Of a stretch of DNA of 64,000 nucleotides, positions 12,150 through 25,313 are shown piece by piece. The stretch's first letter is position 1. Each line of letters opens with the position of its first letter. The notes under the pieces are model-generated. The model was not told where the DNA came from. It saw only the letters and a program-made list of their open reading frames with translations, and ran no database searches. Both the position numbers and the translations under genes were made by a program. The DNA is taken from positions 39,752,463 to 39,816,462 of the forward strand of contig NC_091936.1 of the NCBI RefSeq assembly GCF_041260155.1. The letters run 5' to 3'. The DNA is from Ptychodera flava. Its lineage: Eukaryota > Hemichordata > Enteropneusta > Ptychoderidae.

Positions 12150-14940
12150 AAAAGTTGCGTTATTCTAGGAGACATCAACATTGACGTCAGTATGAATACT
12201 AGCCCTGTTGCTGACTACAACTCTATGTTAAACACATACAACTTTGTTCAGACAATTGACCATCCAACTAGAGATTCTACGAATTCAGCGACCGTAATTG
12301 ATCATGTGATAACTAACATAACAGACAATTTTATTGACTGTGGCTGTATTCACACTGACATCAGTGACCATTTTCCAATCTTTGCAGCTATTGAAAATTT
12401 CAAGCATAGCTTTTCTAATGATGCCTCTTTCTTCAAATCTGACTTTTCTCACTATGATCGGGAAGCTTTTCTCTCCGATTTGAATAGTACTAGTTGGGAA
12501 CCAGTTTATGAGTGTGCCGATCCCAATGATGCCTATAAGGCATTTTGCGATCTCGTTTGCAGCATTTCGTCAAACCATGCCCCTGTCCGTCAGTACAAAA
12601 TCAAGCATAAACCACCTTGGTTGACAAAGGGTTTGTCTATTTCAATAAAGACAAAGCACAAGCTATTCACTAAATTGAAAAGATCACCTAAGAATGTTGA
12701 CATCAACAATAACTACAGAGTTTATCGCAACATGCTTACAAAGTTACTAAAGATAGCAAAAAAGCGTTATTACTGTACCAAATTTCTTATTGATTCCAGT
12801 AACACGAACAAAACATGGAAGACTATTAATGAAATTCTTAACAAGAATAGTAATAAACTTTCCTCCCCTAAACATTTAAAGGGTGACGATGACACGCTCC
12901 TGACAGGTAAAGCCAATATAGCAGAGAAATTTAACCAGTTTTTCACTGAAATTGGTCCTAGTCTTGCGGCAAATATTCCTTCGGCCGGTAATTTCCACCA
13001 CTATCTCAGAGCAAATTATCCCCACTCCTTTTTCTTCCGTCCTGTTGTTGAAAATGACATTCTTAAACACATCCAAAATCTCGATCCCTGCAAAGCTATG
13101 GGACATGATCACATACACCCTAAGCTAATAAAGGATGCCGCATCCCTTATATCCAGCCCATTGGCCCATATTGTCAACTGCTCTCTCACAAAAGGTTGTT
13201 TCCCTAACTCATTTAAGATGGCTAAAATCACCCCAATCTACAAAAAAGGTTCACCCCTTGATGTTAATAATTATAGACCGATTTCAATTTTACCAGTTCT
13301 CAGCAAAGTGATAGAATCTGTCGTCAAGGACCAGTTATTGACTTTCCTTGACAAATTCGAGATACTTATAAACACACAGTATGGCTTTCGTAAACACTAC
13401 AATACTAAACTTGCTCTCGCTGATCTGGTGTCAGATATCACCGATAACATGGATCAGGGTCTCATCACCTTTGGTATTTTTATAGATCTTAAAAAAGCGT
13501 TCGATACAATAGACCATGGTATTATGTTACAAAAATTGTCGCATTATGGTGTTCGAGGACTACCCCTGCAGTGGTTCCAAAGCTACCTCAATAACCGTCA
13601 ACAAGCAGTCAGCATCGATGACATGTCATCAAATCCAAGACGAGTTTTATGTGGTGTTCCTCAGGGATCCATACTCGGACCCATCCTTTTCCTTCTCTAT
13701 ATCAACGACATTACCAATTCTACTGATGTATTTGATTTCCGCCTCTTTGCAGATGATACGAACCTTTTCAAATCCGTTAACACTAATAATATAAACCTTG
13801 ATAACTTACATGACGACTTTGAAAAAGTATGTCATTGGTGTAATGCTAACAAACTTACAATTAGCGTAGAGAAAACTAATTATATGATAATTAAAACTCC
13901 CCAAAGATCTGTTACTGTTGATGGCAGATTGGGTGTCGGTAGCACACCTATAGAGGCAGTGTCTTCTGCTATTTATCTTGGGGTTGCTATTGACCCTTCT
14001 TTGACTTGGAAATCGCACATAGATAAAGTATGCAAAAAGATTAGTCCATTGGTTGGCATCATCTCGCGGCTACGACACTATGTGCCAAAATGTGTTCTTC
14101 TTTTGCTCTACAATACTTTAATTCTCCCTCATTTGAGCTATTGCATTGAAATTTGGGGCAGCACCTATTACACTATTCTTGAACCCCTTCTTCGTCTACA
14201 AAAGAAATTGTCCGACTTATTTCTTTTTCAACTTATAATGCTCCCTCATCCCCTCTCTTCAAGCAATTAAACATCCTAGATGTTCTCAAACTATGTAAAT
14301 ATCAATGTGCATTTTTTTCTATGATCTTAAAAATAACCGTTTTGCTCGTACTTTAAATAATTATATTGAAGATCAGGTACCCCATAGCTATCATACCCGC
14401 TCTAAGATTAAGGAAAATCTCCCTATACCCAAAGTGAAGCTTACCATTAGTCAACATAATATCAAGTATGCTGCAGTAAAACATTGGAATTCCCTTCCAC
14501 ATACCATCAAAAACTTAACAAATCGGCATTCCTTCAAGACGCAACTCAAGAAATATCTACTAGACATGAATTGACAATACATAGTCTCACTTATTTTCGA
14601 CTCTGTACTCCCTTTACCTTGACTTTTATTTCCATGCAATTTTTTTTTCTCCCTGCCACTCGATGTATTTCTGTTGTGTGCTTGTTTCATTTATTTATCT
14701 TAAATGCTTCGTCACTTTAAAGTCATGTTGTATTATTCCTCATTATTAGTATATTTGGGCCATGGACTTGACTAGTTTGTAAGAACTATTTCCATGGTCC
14801 TCACCAGGGATGTTAAAACATTTTGATGACAAACACTGTTGTAACTTGCTATTACCATTATTTATTTCTATTCTTTCACTGTATGATGTGTCTTGTAACC
14901 TGTCCCCTGGTGAAATAAAACAAATCAATATTAATATAAA
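12150..14940 (+). mobile_element. CR1/L2-group non-LTR retrotransposon (Jockey superfamily)
   Basis: The long frame 12150-14270 encodes the end of an AP-type endonuclease (GDINID, then SDHFPIF) followed by a complete-looking reverse transcriptase with NYRPISILP, GVPQGSILGPILF and the catalytic FADDTNLF. A second frame (14305-14574) holds the C-terminal SYHTRS...KHWNSLP segment typical of the Crack/Daphne/L2 kin. The two belong together, so one frameshift lies near 14200-14300. The 5' end is truncated inside the endonuclease. The 3' untranslated part runs to about 14940 and ends in an AAATAAAACAAATC-like tail. I could not find a convincing target duplication. The long intact frame suggests a recent insertion. 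Confidence 0.9.
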
Positions 14941-15059
14941 GAGTTCGCCACAATTGCTGGATCTTGTGGCACCTCTGCTCTTAAAAATAGCTAATTCATT
15001 TATTTCTACGCGAAGCTCTTTTCTCTACTAACAACAGTGGGCGACACTGAACCGGTTTG

Positions 15060-15251
<192 letters not shown>

Positions 15252-15295
15252 CTATCTGTCTGTCTTTCTGTGAAGCCGGTGCTTACAAGAGAGAC

Positions 15296-15376
15296 ATGTA
15301 TGTATGTATGTATGTATGTATGTATGTATGTATGTATGTATGTATGTATGTATGTATGTATGTATGTATGTATGTG
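15296..15376. repeat. (TATG)n microsatellite
   Basis: About 80 bp of ATGT units, 45 bp after the TATC array, decaying into a short TG run. Confidence 0.97.
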
Positions 15377-15714
15377 TATGTGTGTGAGTGTACGTATCTA
15401 TGTATCTATACATAGAACGGGAACTCGTACTTTCTGTTAATATTACGATAGCTTCACAGGTATCTCGGTGATTCGGCGTATCTGCGAACTTCATACAAAT
15501 TGAAATCAATTTCACATTTCAAAATTGTCAATTCTACAGGTGAGGGAAAATGTCAGTAAACCGGAAAAACAGTGATTCTGTTCTGAAGTGACCGGCATGT
15601 AACGTGCGCGGGGAACAAACTGAGGAAAACAATCTTTGATGAATGGCGCCCTCTACAACTTTCTAAGAAAGTCACAGAACAAGTTTTCTACTTTTGTATA
15701 TTGAAAAAGTGCAA

Positions 15715-15962
15715 TTAACCCTTTGAGCACTGTAATCCCCCCTCCCCCCAAAAATGTCAGGGCAACATTTTACCAATTTTTGTGAATTTTTGTGCAATTT
15801 TTTCCATGATTTTGGACCAAATAGACAAAAATGTTCACGGGCTACACTTTTTGACCAAAATTTTGAGAAAAATCTGAAAATAATTGTCAAGATCTGAAAG
15901 AATTTGTTGGCGTTATATTGTATAAAGGCAACAAAAATCGACTTTGGCACTCAAAGGGTTAA
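15715..15962. mobile_element. piggyBac-like MITE
   Basis: A 248-bp element bounded by TTAA on both sides. The ends read TTAACCCTTTGAGCAC (left) and TTAACCCTTTGAGTGC (right, inward). A TTAA target followed by CCC at the TIR tip is the usual form of piggyBac elements. The interior is AT-rich with T-runs, and no transposase is present. Confidence 0.8.
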
Positions 15963-17656
15963 ATACATGTATACATTTTCAGGGCTGGTTTGTGTCGCCC
16001 CACTTTGACTCACTTTGAAAATTAAGTAAGTGGAAAGTGAAATTTATTTCCACTTGGTGTGAACATGGCGAATGATGACCATGCACTTGAATTTCAATTT
16101 TAAATATCGGCTATCATCAGGTGATTTGCTTCTGGACTTTAAGTCTTTTATAATAGAATGGTCGAGTGAGATTGCCAAAAACACATTATGAGCAAAAGTT
16201 CAACATTTTTATTTTCAAAAGATAGTGTTACCTCTAGAGCAGATAGATGTGGGCATGGTCCGTAGATCTGATCAGTACAAACAAACTGCCATGTACTTAT
16301 TTTGAAAAATTTAACAAAATCACAGACTGAGTCTGTGATTTTACCGATAAAAGAAGAAGATCGCAAAGTAGTAAATTTCAATTTATTGCTCCAGAGAAGA
16401 GATGAGTGCGAATCGACGCTTTTAAATTACTCTAGCGTCCAGAATGATTTCAAGTTCAATAATTTCAGTCAATCCTTAACTTTTCTATGAGAATCATAGA
16501 AAGTTCACGAAACATAATCCTCCATTGGGAATAGCTTCATCCCTTTCCATTGATAGCATTCCCCTGTAGTCACGCACATTTGCAATCAAAATACCCTGGC
16601 TGCGCACATGGAGGATATCCTATATGCTAACAGTACGCTCTTCGCACATTCATCTAGCGCACCGTCTTTACGTGTTGTTTTTCTCAGGAACTTCTATTTT
16701 CAACCAAGACACCATATCATCATGTGCGCGTAGGTGTTACATCATTACTGATGTGAAATTCCATTATTCCTCACGGTGATAAATTTGCTCACAGTATTTC
16801 CTGATCAGGCGACTCAATGTCTCTCGGCTTTCCACGTTTCGAGATTGTCTCATCCTGCAGATCAAGAACACAGTATATTTAAGGCTGTCCAGTCTCATTT
16901 CAAGCGCGCTGTAGCTGTGTCTAACACCTTTAGTCGAAGTGTAAGACTTGGGAAGCAAGCGAATATTATGTGAGAAATATATACATGTATATTCTTCAGG
17001 GAAATACTTTTTGTAGAACGTGTAAATGATGCGATAGCAACTGAAGAGTGCACCACAATATTAAAATTTCATCATCACGTGATGAACTACGCTCATTAGC
17101 TCTTACCGTATGCTAATTTGGACAACATCAAAGTATTGACTTTTGAAGTTCAGGGACTTTCATTTAAAGTGAGATTGTTTTGATCACAGTTTAGTGGAGG
17201 AACTGTGCTTTGGCACACCTCAGATTACCCCAGATGAAATGAGAGTGTATTTACCGCCTTGCAGTCCCTCCACGAGAAACCCCGATCCCTTCGCACCCCA
17301 TAGAAAACGTTTATCTCAATATTTAGTCTGCTCGCAAACTCAAATGTGATTTTAACTGGATTTCAGCGACAAAGTTTGACAGAATAAATCACCGTCAAAG
17401 ACATCTGGAAGAGAAACATGAGACATGGCGGTCACTTCAAGCGCAGAGTTTGAAAACAAAAGTTAATGAACTAAAAAGTCATCATTCAGGAATTGACGTC
17501 CAAACAGAGCGATATATAGCGGTGTTTCTGATCAACAATAGCGGTATCTGAGCAGTGTTGCGAGTAAAGGCAAATAAATGTTATGTATGTTTATGGTTTT
17601 TATGATCGTTAGACGGGAGCCAAAGCCTTCGTGATGACTTGACAGACACCGAACGG
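15963..17656. other. No gene seen
   Basis: Only short open frames without recognisable domains. A small perfect palindrome (CACAGACTGAGTCTGTG) sits at about 16321-16337. Confidence 0.6.
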
Positions 17657-18020
17657 TGAATGGTGGCAGAACGCGCTCCGAGGTTCGGATCGATACTTTG
17701 ACTCTCGAATTTTCCCGACACTTTTCTGATCAACCGCTTATGAGGGTTCATTTGGAAGCTGTGTAAGTAAGTCTTCGCCGTCTTATTTTTGTGAAAATCA
17801 AAAATTTTATTTCCCTCATATAGATAATACGTATACAGGGATGGTGGCCATTTCGTATTTCAAATGTAGGTAATCATGTTACGTAATTTGGTACTCTCAT
17901 ATGGTACCAAAAATTTGCACTGTTACCTCTAATTCGTATTCTTGAATGGTTGTAAGTTTGCTTTGGGAAGGTTTGAGCAAAAGTCAAAGTCTTTCAGTTT
18001 CGAGGCTCGTACTACCTTAA
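17657..18020. mobile_element. TTAAGG-type MITE, copy C
   Basis: A 364-bp copy in the same orientation as copy B. The right end CGTACTACCTTAA is well kept; the left end (TGAATGGTGGCAGAACGCGC) is diverged but aligns with the consensus. The interior blocks around TCTTCGCCGTCTTA and GGATGGTGGCCATTT match the other copies. Confidence 0.72.
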
Positions 18021-18685
18021 TGGATGTACCGCATCGATGAAGGATGACATTGAAAGACAAAGGAATCACTTTTACTGCGTTGAGTTGTTTCACATCGTTG
18101 CACGGCCCCTCGGGACTGAGATCGGTGTCAGATTGCGGAGTTGACCTCGCGTCGGGGAACTGATATGCAGATAGATACCCGTTAATCATAAGCCTACGCA
18201 GTGTCAGAAATTGTTGAATACAGTGAAATTTTAACAAGACGTTAGAGTGAGGGGGAAATGGCATGCAGTGACGATAAAAGTCAACAAAATAAATCATACA
18301 CACACTGCACTGTTTAGCAGTAAATTCTCGTTAGACCTATTTCCGTACGACGAGACTCGCGACGTGTCGCGTTCTCGCTTTTCCATAAACGTCCCCTTTT
18401 TACCTAACTCAAGCAAACCAACGTTTGACCGTCGAACGTAGCGAAGTAGAAAGGACAGAACTGTGACACAGCAGGGTACGCCTCCAAATTTCTTCTATTC
18501 TTCAAGCCAACAGCCTGAAAGATATGCCAGATACACAGTACTGTAAATCAGAAGGTGCCTGTTGACTTGATGCCGTGGGACTCAATAAGCACCCGGATGA
18601 AAAATATGAAGTGTATATTAGTTTGCTTTACCGGACATGATGACATCACCACCGTGAACACAGTGAACACCTTTCGAATATATAA

Positions 18686-18954
18686 GGGATGGATCATTAG
18701 ATGTTGGGATGGGGGTGGTCAAAAACAGGAAAAAATTTTCGAAACAATAAGTTAGGGGAAAAAATCTTCAGACTAGTTTGCAAAATAAAAAATAAAGTCA
18801 GAAAGTAAAAAAAATACAAATCTGACAGTTTACTCAGAAAAAAAATAGCATATCACGACTCACTTGGAAAAAAAATTCAAAAATATACAATTGTAAAAAA
18901 TATTCACAATCTGATTGTGACGACCCCACCTCCCAAGATCTAATGGTCCGTCCC
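18686..18954. mobile_element. PIF/Harbinger-like MITE
   Basis: A 269-bp element with about 35-40 bp imperfect inverted ends. The left end reads GGGATGGATCATTAGATG and the right, inward, GGGACGGACCATTAGATC, followed in both by a G-rich block. TAA lies directly outside both ends (18683-18685 and 18955-18957), as in the TWA target duplications of Harbinger elements. The interior is A-rich and non-coding. Confidence 0.75.
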
Positions 18955-19624
18955 TAAATCACCATTTAGCTTCATTACTCAACAAATGAAACTCTCTTAT
19001 GACTGTCCAAAACACTCGCACGCTGGGTCATTTTGGCACTTTTTTCAATTCCCGTTCTGGTATATGTCTGCTTATGTCTGTTATGTTGGCACTGTCGCAT
19101 GACTTATATAGATGTCAAGTTTAAAGTTCATTCAAAAACGTTATGCTTGAAAACATCATCAAGACCATCGGTAACTAACAGGGTATTGATATTCTATGGA
19201 ATTTTGAAGTTTCCATGATTTGCTGCTAGTTATACTCGCCGTGTTCGAGACACTGTTCTGGTATACGGATACGGGTGACTTAAATTGACAAAGTGGGTAG
19301 AAAGGGGTGGTATCAATATTTTTGCCACAAGGGGGCTTTATTTCAATGAAGGTTCGGAATAATTTAAACGAGGATCAAAATAGGCCAGACCGGAAGGCTG
19401 CCAATCTAAACAGAATCAGGAAAGCGAAAATGACACGTTCGAACAATCGTGTATACCCTGCCCCATTTTACAGCTGGCTCAGTCAGCAGCTGATGATGAC
19501 AAGAAAGCATCAGTCAACAACGTCGCTTTCAATTTAACTTCAGTGTCTTACAAGTCAGTCATACAGGCACTGAAGTCACGCGGGTTAAAACCAATGCGGC
19601 GTTCGACATCCAGTTTCCTTCAAG

Positions 19625-19977
19625 TTAAGGTAGTTAGCGTCTCGAAAATGAACGACGTAAACTTTTGCTCAAACTTCCCTCAAGAAAACTTTAAACCATT
19701 CTTTTTCAAAAACAAAAATAAAAATCGGGTTCATCCTGCAAATTTTGGTACTAGAGAAACGAATTATCAAATATATACCGATATTTTAAATTCAAAATGG
19801 CCGCCATCCCTGTGTTTGCTCTGTGGGAAAATACAATTTCTAATTTTCACAAAACTAAGCCGGTGAATACTTTATTTACTCCATAAGCTTCAAAATGAGC
19901 CACCAACAAGTGGTAGCTGAAAAATATTGCAAAAATTTGAGTCTGAATATCTATCCCCGAGGCGCATTCTACCTTAA
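19625..19977. mobile_element. TTAAGG-type MITE, copy D (best preserved)
   Basis: A 353-bp copy with both tips intact: TTAAGGTAGTTAGCGTCTCG on the left and TTAAGGTAGAATGCGCCTCG inward on the right. It serves as the reference for the other copies. It contains TTCAAAATGGCCGCCATCCC near its centre and no open frame of note. Confidence 0.85.
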
Positions 19978-22699
19978 CATAGAGTTGGATAATTAGTAAA
20001 AATAGATGGTAGTTGTCATTGTAAATTGTAACAGACCGAAGTGGTATAAATATTGCCAGGGATTATGTATAAACAATGCTCAGACGAACGTCCATTAGAG
20101 AAAAGTTCCAGACAGATTTGACTGCAGCGCATGTCCCCATACGTCCCTGCATACTTGACTTTATTCCTTGGATTGTGGAATGTGGAAAATCCTAGCTCAT
20201 TAAGAATCTATCAAATCTTTCAAGTAGGATAAGAAATCACCAGTGTGACTACGTTGCTTGTCTTGTTCTCTTCATACGGTTAGGCTGGAGCCCCGACTTG
20301 TCAATCTATGTAGGGCAAAAGACTGAGACCCGATGAATGCAGAACTCGAGTGCTCAGAGAAAATCACAAACACCACATCACATCGACAGTAGCTTGACCA
20401 ATACGAATGCAACTGCTCAGACTTTGCGGCCCACAGTCGGTCGCGATCAAATTTCGCCATCTGTCAATACATCATCTACAGAAGCGAATGAGGAGCGTAA
20501 TCAAAGCGAAGCCAACTATTCTTTGAAATCACCATCAACTACCGCGTAGCTGTACATAGTTAGTTTCCATCTTACCCTGTTACCCCAGCAACCAGCACAC
20601 GTATTACCCTCATCAGTAGTTGAGAACAATGAAGTAGTTCCTATACTGACATTGATTAAAATTGTTTTTTAATCAAGGAAGGTCTAGTTTTTATTCTAGA
20701 AGCCTGTGATAAGTAAAGCGAACAATTTCTTGCCTACGGGAGAGAAAAATGTGTTTTCCCTATAGCATATGTAGCGATGAGCAACTAATGATGGTCAGTT
20801 CAGGGGTTAAACACAGGATACAGCTGATGACATCAGTCAGGTCAGAAAAACGAACAAAGATCTCAAGCAACGCGACGGTTACTTGTAGTGTGAAAATAAT
20901 TTAATACTTCGAGTACTAAGGTGAATTTATGTCATACTCATAAACTCGGCGAAACTTAACATGGAAAAAGCGTTCGTCCGTCGAAGGTTTCAGCCAAGCA
21001 ACAACAATCCCTTGACAGCAGCAATCGAATGTTTCACAGCGCTGAAAAGGTCTTGAGAGTTTACTTGTCACAGCGACTCATTTATTTATTTATTTATTCA
21101 TTCTGACATTTCACAGAGATCCCATTTAAAGTGATAGTACCAGAATTATATGGAGTGGTGAGAAGTAGTAAACACAAAAATAACATCGTTTGGTCATAAA
21201 ACACATTTAAGAGACAAAGTTTTCGCCGTCAAGAACACAGTCCCTCTAACAGCTATCCTCCATAAACCGTATCAATAGTACAGGACTCTTTTCATTCCAG
21301 ACCCGTCACGTTGCAAAGTCAGTTAAACAGCAAAAACCAACACGTATTTTCACCTATTTGGCATGTATACGCGGGTCAAGTCTGAAACAATAAAACTCAT
21401 GTTTACAGTATCTGTGTTTTAGAGCCCTTCAAATATTCAAACGCTATGTCCTGATAGGTAGATAGATATCACAGAACAATCACCGTTTTATCTTCTTTTC
21501 TCCATAACGGAGGTTCAATGCGTGTTGTGTCGACCACTCTCTCTGCATTAAAAATGTCGAACGATATGGCTGACTTTCCAATAATATAAATGACAAATTT
21601 AATACGGTCTCAAAACTTCAAAACTTTGTCCTCATGAAATCTTCCTTGGTTGTACAATAACTGTTGATGTACTTCCACTGTGTATATTTGTTCTGCATGT
21701 AAAACACAGTTTGTTGTTCAACTCCCACTAAATGTCCAGTGTTCGACTTTTGATAGAACTTTTACTGTGTGTTAGTTGCAGTGATTGTAGCTTTATAAAG
21801 GGATATCATACTTCACGAGTTTACACTCACTTCTTTTCGTGTTAGCGTTTTATGGTGTCCTGGCAATATGAGAAAACCATAAGTCAGTAATATTTGGGAA
21901 TACTTTACTGGCTGTCAAAAATGAACCATATGTTCGCAATAATTCATCGAGTGAAGAATTCTTCACTGGGATGCAAGGACGACGTTTACTGGCGACTAGT
22001 CTTTGTTCCCTGCTGTTTGATATTTGGTATCGTTCATCAGATGTGCTTCTGAGTTGGCATTTTCCCCACTGGGATCTTTAAAAGTTTCCGGTGGATTCAG
22101 TCCCCAAATGCTAATAATGAAAAGTCGACGTTGATGTCGACGTAATCGAAGATGTGAAGAGTTCACATAAGGTTAATCAGAGCTGTATGTCACTCTCATC
22201 TGCATACTACGGGGCGCTCTGCAGAAACAATACAGAAATCGACACACTGGCACAGAAAAAAGAAAATGAACTATCTATTTAAGCATAGAATTCACCTGTG
22301 TCTTTGGAAATGATGCAAAGCAGAAACACTTCAACCTTTTGAAAGCGGGGTACGTGATGGCCAGCCCGTGTTTGGCGGCACCTGTTATGGAAACTTCACT
22401 CACATAGTGACACTAAAACCTCAAGTAACATGCACAGCCGATACAATGGAAAAAAACTCGACATTTTCTAGTTTGTCCGCCATTGAAGACGGGCAAAACG
22501 TGTTTGAAATCTCCTGCACTCGCGACATGCCTGGCACGTGGTGAACGTATTCAGCGAGAAAGAGTATAGGTCACTGAGATAGCGTGGACGGTACTTAGTA
22601 ACTAAGTTAAGCCACATTAGTTCTAACTATTGACTTACTTTCCATTATTGTTATTCTGATTGTTAAATAAATTATCTTTTTCTTCTGGATCTCCAGAAA

Positions 22700-22890
22700 T
22701 CATGGGCCAGTATTCAGCTTGTCAACACAGCCTGTATATGTATGCAACGTCCAATGACATTGTTGACCACTGAATTTTAATCCGGACTTGAGTACATTTG
22801 TCAACAATATCATTTTGCATATTGAATACTATGCGTTTAGTTGACAAGTTGATACTTTATATATTAATATACTTTAGGAAGGAGAACAAT
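22700..22890. repeat. Dispersed repeat R4, copy 1
   Basis: Shares blocks in the same order with 37705-37960, 46839-47110 and 51050-51290: a tract like TTGTGAACACAGCCTGTATG, then GAATTTTAGTCCGGATTTG, then CAACAATA. Boundaries are uncertain and no inverted repeats could be fixed; it may be a SINE or a MITE. Confidence 0.55.
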
Positions 22891-23966
22891 AAAAAGTGCT
22901 TTGTGGATCAATAATGGATTAAATTATCGAAAGTGACAGCTTTTGTCATTTATAATCGTAACAGTAGTAAATAGGAAGTCAAACTGAGTGGACATTAAAA
23001 AATCTCGTTCTAAAAAGACTTCATTTGTCGTATAGCAAATATATTGGATGATTCGTGTGTCGAAATTGCAAAGTCGAGCTCCTTAGAAAAGTTGGAAGTT
23101 TAAAAAACAAAAACACAAAGACACTGAATACGATTGGTTATCGGTTTCACTTAATTAATAATGTATCCTCTCCCGGTCGACATAATGTAAGAATCCAAGC
23201 CGAGTACATTATAACGTATGGAGCGCAAAGTTTGCTTGAGTCCATTATTGGTCGAGACGGGGTCATGGTACATTAATGCTGTTATTTTATTGTTTATTGT
23301 TTATTTATATGCTGTTATTTGGCGATGCCAGTGAATTTGTAGATTTAGAAAACATCTAGGGCCACAATGCTGGATAATCGGATACTTTAGCCGTAATTAT
23401 CAGAGGGTATGACGTCACAAAATTCGCTGGTGTTGACAAAACTGTGATATAATAACAAGTGAGCTGGTAGTTCTGCACTCACAGCGAACCCATAGGGAAT
23501 CCCGATATTTCAAGGCGTTATTTGCTTTATAGATTGAACGATCCTCTAAGACAAGTACAGGCTAGCTGATGTGCCCTTTCTCGCCTCCAGCTTACCGCCT
23601 GTTGATCACTCGTTTATCATTGAGTTACACAAGACGTGACGCAATGCACAGTGCAGTCGCAGAGAGATTACTTAATACATTTGACCATCTTTCCGGCATG
23701 TTCCTTCCATATATTTTATTTCTTCCGGCCAAGTATTCTGTCTTTTAATACGACGTGTACATAAAAGGCATCGTTTATTAATATTGACAATAAGCGGAAT
23801 TTAAAGTCTGTCCATCTAGGCGACATGTCGATGCGTTATACAGTAACCGGAAAGAAAGTTAATATCTACCATATATTTAAAATGTATATTGAAGGAACTG
23901 CAAACATTAACAGAACATGAAGTCATTGTATTTCTCGAAAAAGATAATATATCCAAAAATTGTTCA

Positions 23967-24068
23967 ACAGTAAGTATATGTACTCACTATCTCTCTTCAG
24001 AACTTTCGACCCTATTACAGTAAGTATATGTACTCACTATCTCTCTTCAGAACTTTCGACCCTATTAC
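23967..24068. repeat. 50-bp direct tandem duplication
   Basis: Two essentially identical 50-bp units side by side. Each runs from ACAGTAAGTATATG through a pyrimidine-rich CTCTCTTCAG to AACTTTCGACCCTATT. Confidence 0.95.
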
Positions 24069-25313
24069 GGCCGTCGCAGCCGACCGGCGATTCTGTCGTC
24101 TCCGCGAAACAGAAAAAAATGACGAGTATGTCTGATTTCAAAATGAACTTACAAGTACATGCATTGGTTTCGCACTAAACTTACGAATTAAAACAGCGAA
24201 TCTGTGAAGGAGAAAAAAGCTGTACATTGTTTGTTTCAATTGCAGTCGAAAGACTACAAAAATCTAAGGAACTTGAACACCCTTTAGATAACTGATATAT
24301 TTGATGTCGTAAATAAATGTACGAAATGTCGTAAACGATATCACATGTGTCGTAAAATCACAAATCGGACTTAAAGCATAGACACTACAGAAGTTTCTCT
24401 ACTGTCTATGCTTGAAGACAATTTTGACTTTTTTCTGGACTCACAGGCCAGATGAATTTCCGGTTCATCATAATTCGACTTCACTACTCGTGATGGCGTC
24501 ATAAGCCTTGCCGGCACAGCCACACACTAACCGGGCAAACGCACTTATCCGAAGGGAATACCCGGCAGCCCATATTTTACATCCTGGATGAAGCTTAATC
24601 ACCTAAATAACTGGGACATTTTGAAGTTTGATTGAAGATGCCTACAAGTTGTAAAAGCAGATAATAGAAATAATATGAATCATAAAGATACCATCACATG
24701 TAACGAAGAGAAAATAGAATTTGTGTTTTAAATCTACCGCAGCGACACTGCGTGTGCGGTTAGTGACTTATTGTACCATCCTACTGTTCAGTAACTCTGT
24801 CCCGTAATAACGTCCTATTTCATAAAAATTAATAACGCATCTCCTCGGGAGCTGATAAATTGATTATTCCAGATGTGTACAAATCACGACTTGAGTGTCA
24901 GTCGAACCGCAGCGGGTTCTGACGGTGCACTGTAATACGTGATGCATTCTTTGTCCGGGATTGTATTACACGGAACGGATAACTGATTTCTGCCGGCAGA
25001 GGTATCATGGTCGTTGCACACGACAAGCTAAGGGGACGTATGGCGACATGGTTTTGGTGTAATGGATGATGCACCAGGTGGAGAGAGATGTTCAGAGCAA
25101 TGATAGCCGGCTGTGAAGTCTACTGAAAATTCCATTTAACCAAGTATTTTTTATATTTATAAGTCGTACAGTGTGAGCCGCACACACTATTTCCCCAATC
25201 CGAATAAAGGCGAACTCAAATACCTCTTGAAACGTCTCGTTCGCGCCTCAGAATCAAGGCGCCGTGGCCAAAATGTACAGCTTCTGTTGATTCAAATAAT
25301 GACGTTTCTATCG

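Larger units (their letters stand above)
19978..25313. other. Gene-poor interval left of the serotonin receptor
   Basis: No convincing exon on either strand. It contains a short (TTTA)n run near 21081-21098, a dispersed repeat at 22700-22890 and a 50-bp duplication at 23967-24068. The part nearest 25314 should include the receptor's 3' untranslated region; no clear poly(A) signal was seen. Confidence 0.6.

Noticed and set aside
15296-15376. CRISPR-like or satellite array
   Set aside because: The repeats are simple microsatellites without spacers, and the DNA is animal nuclear DNA.
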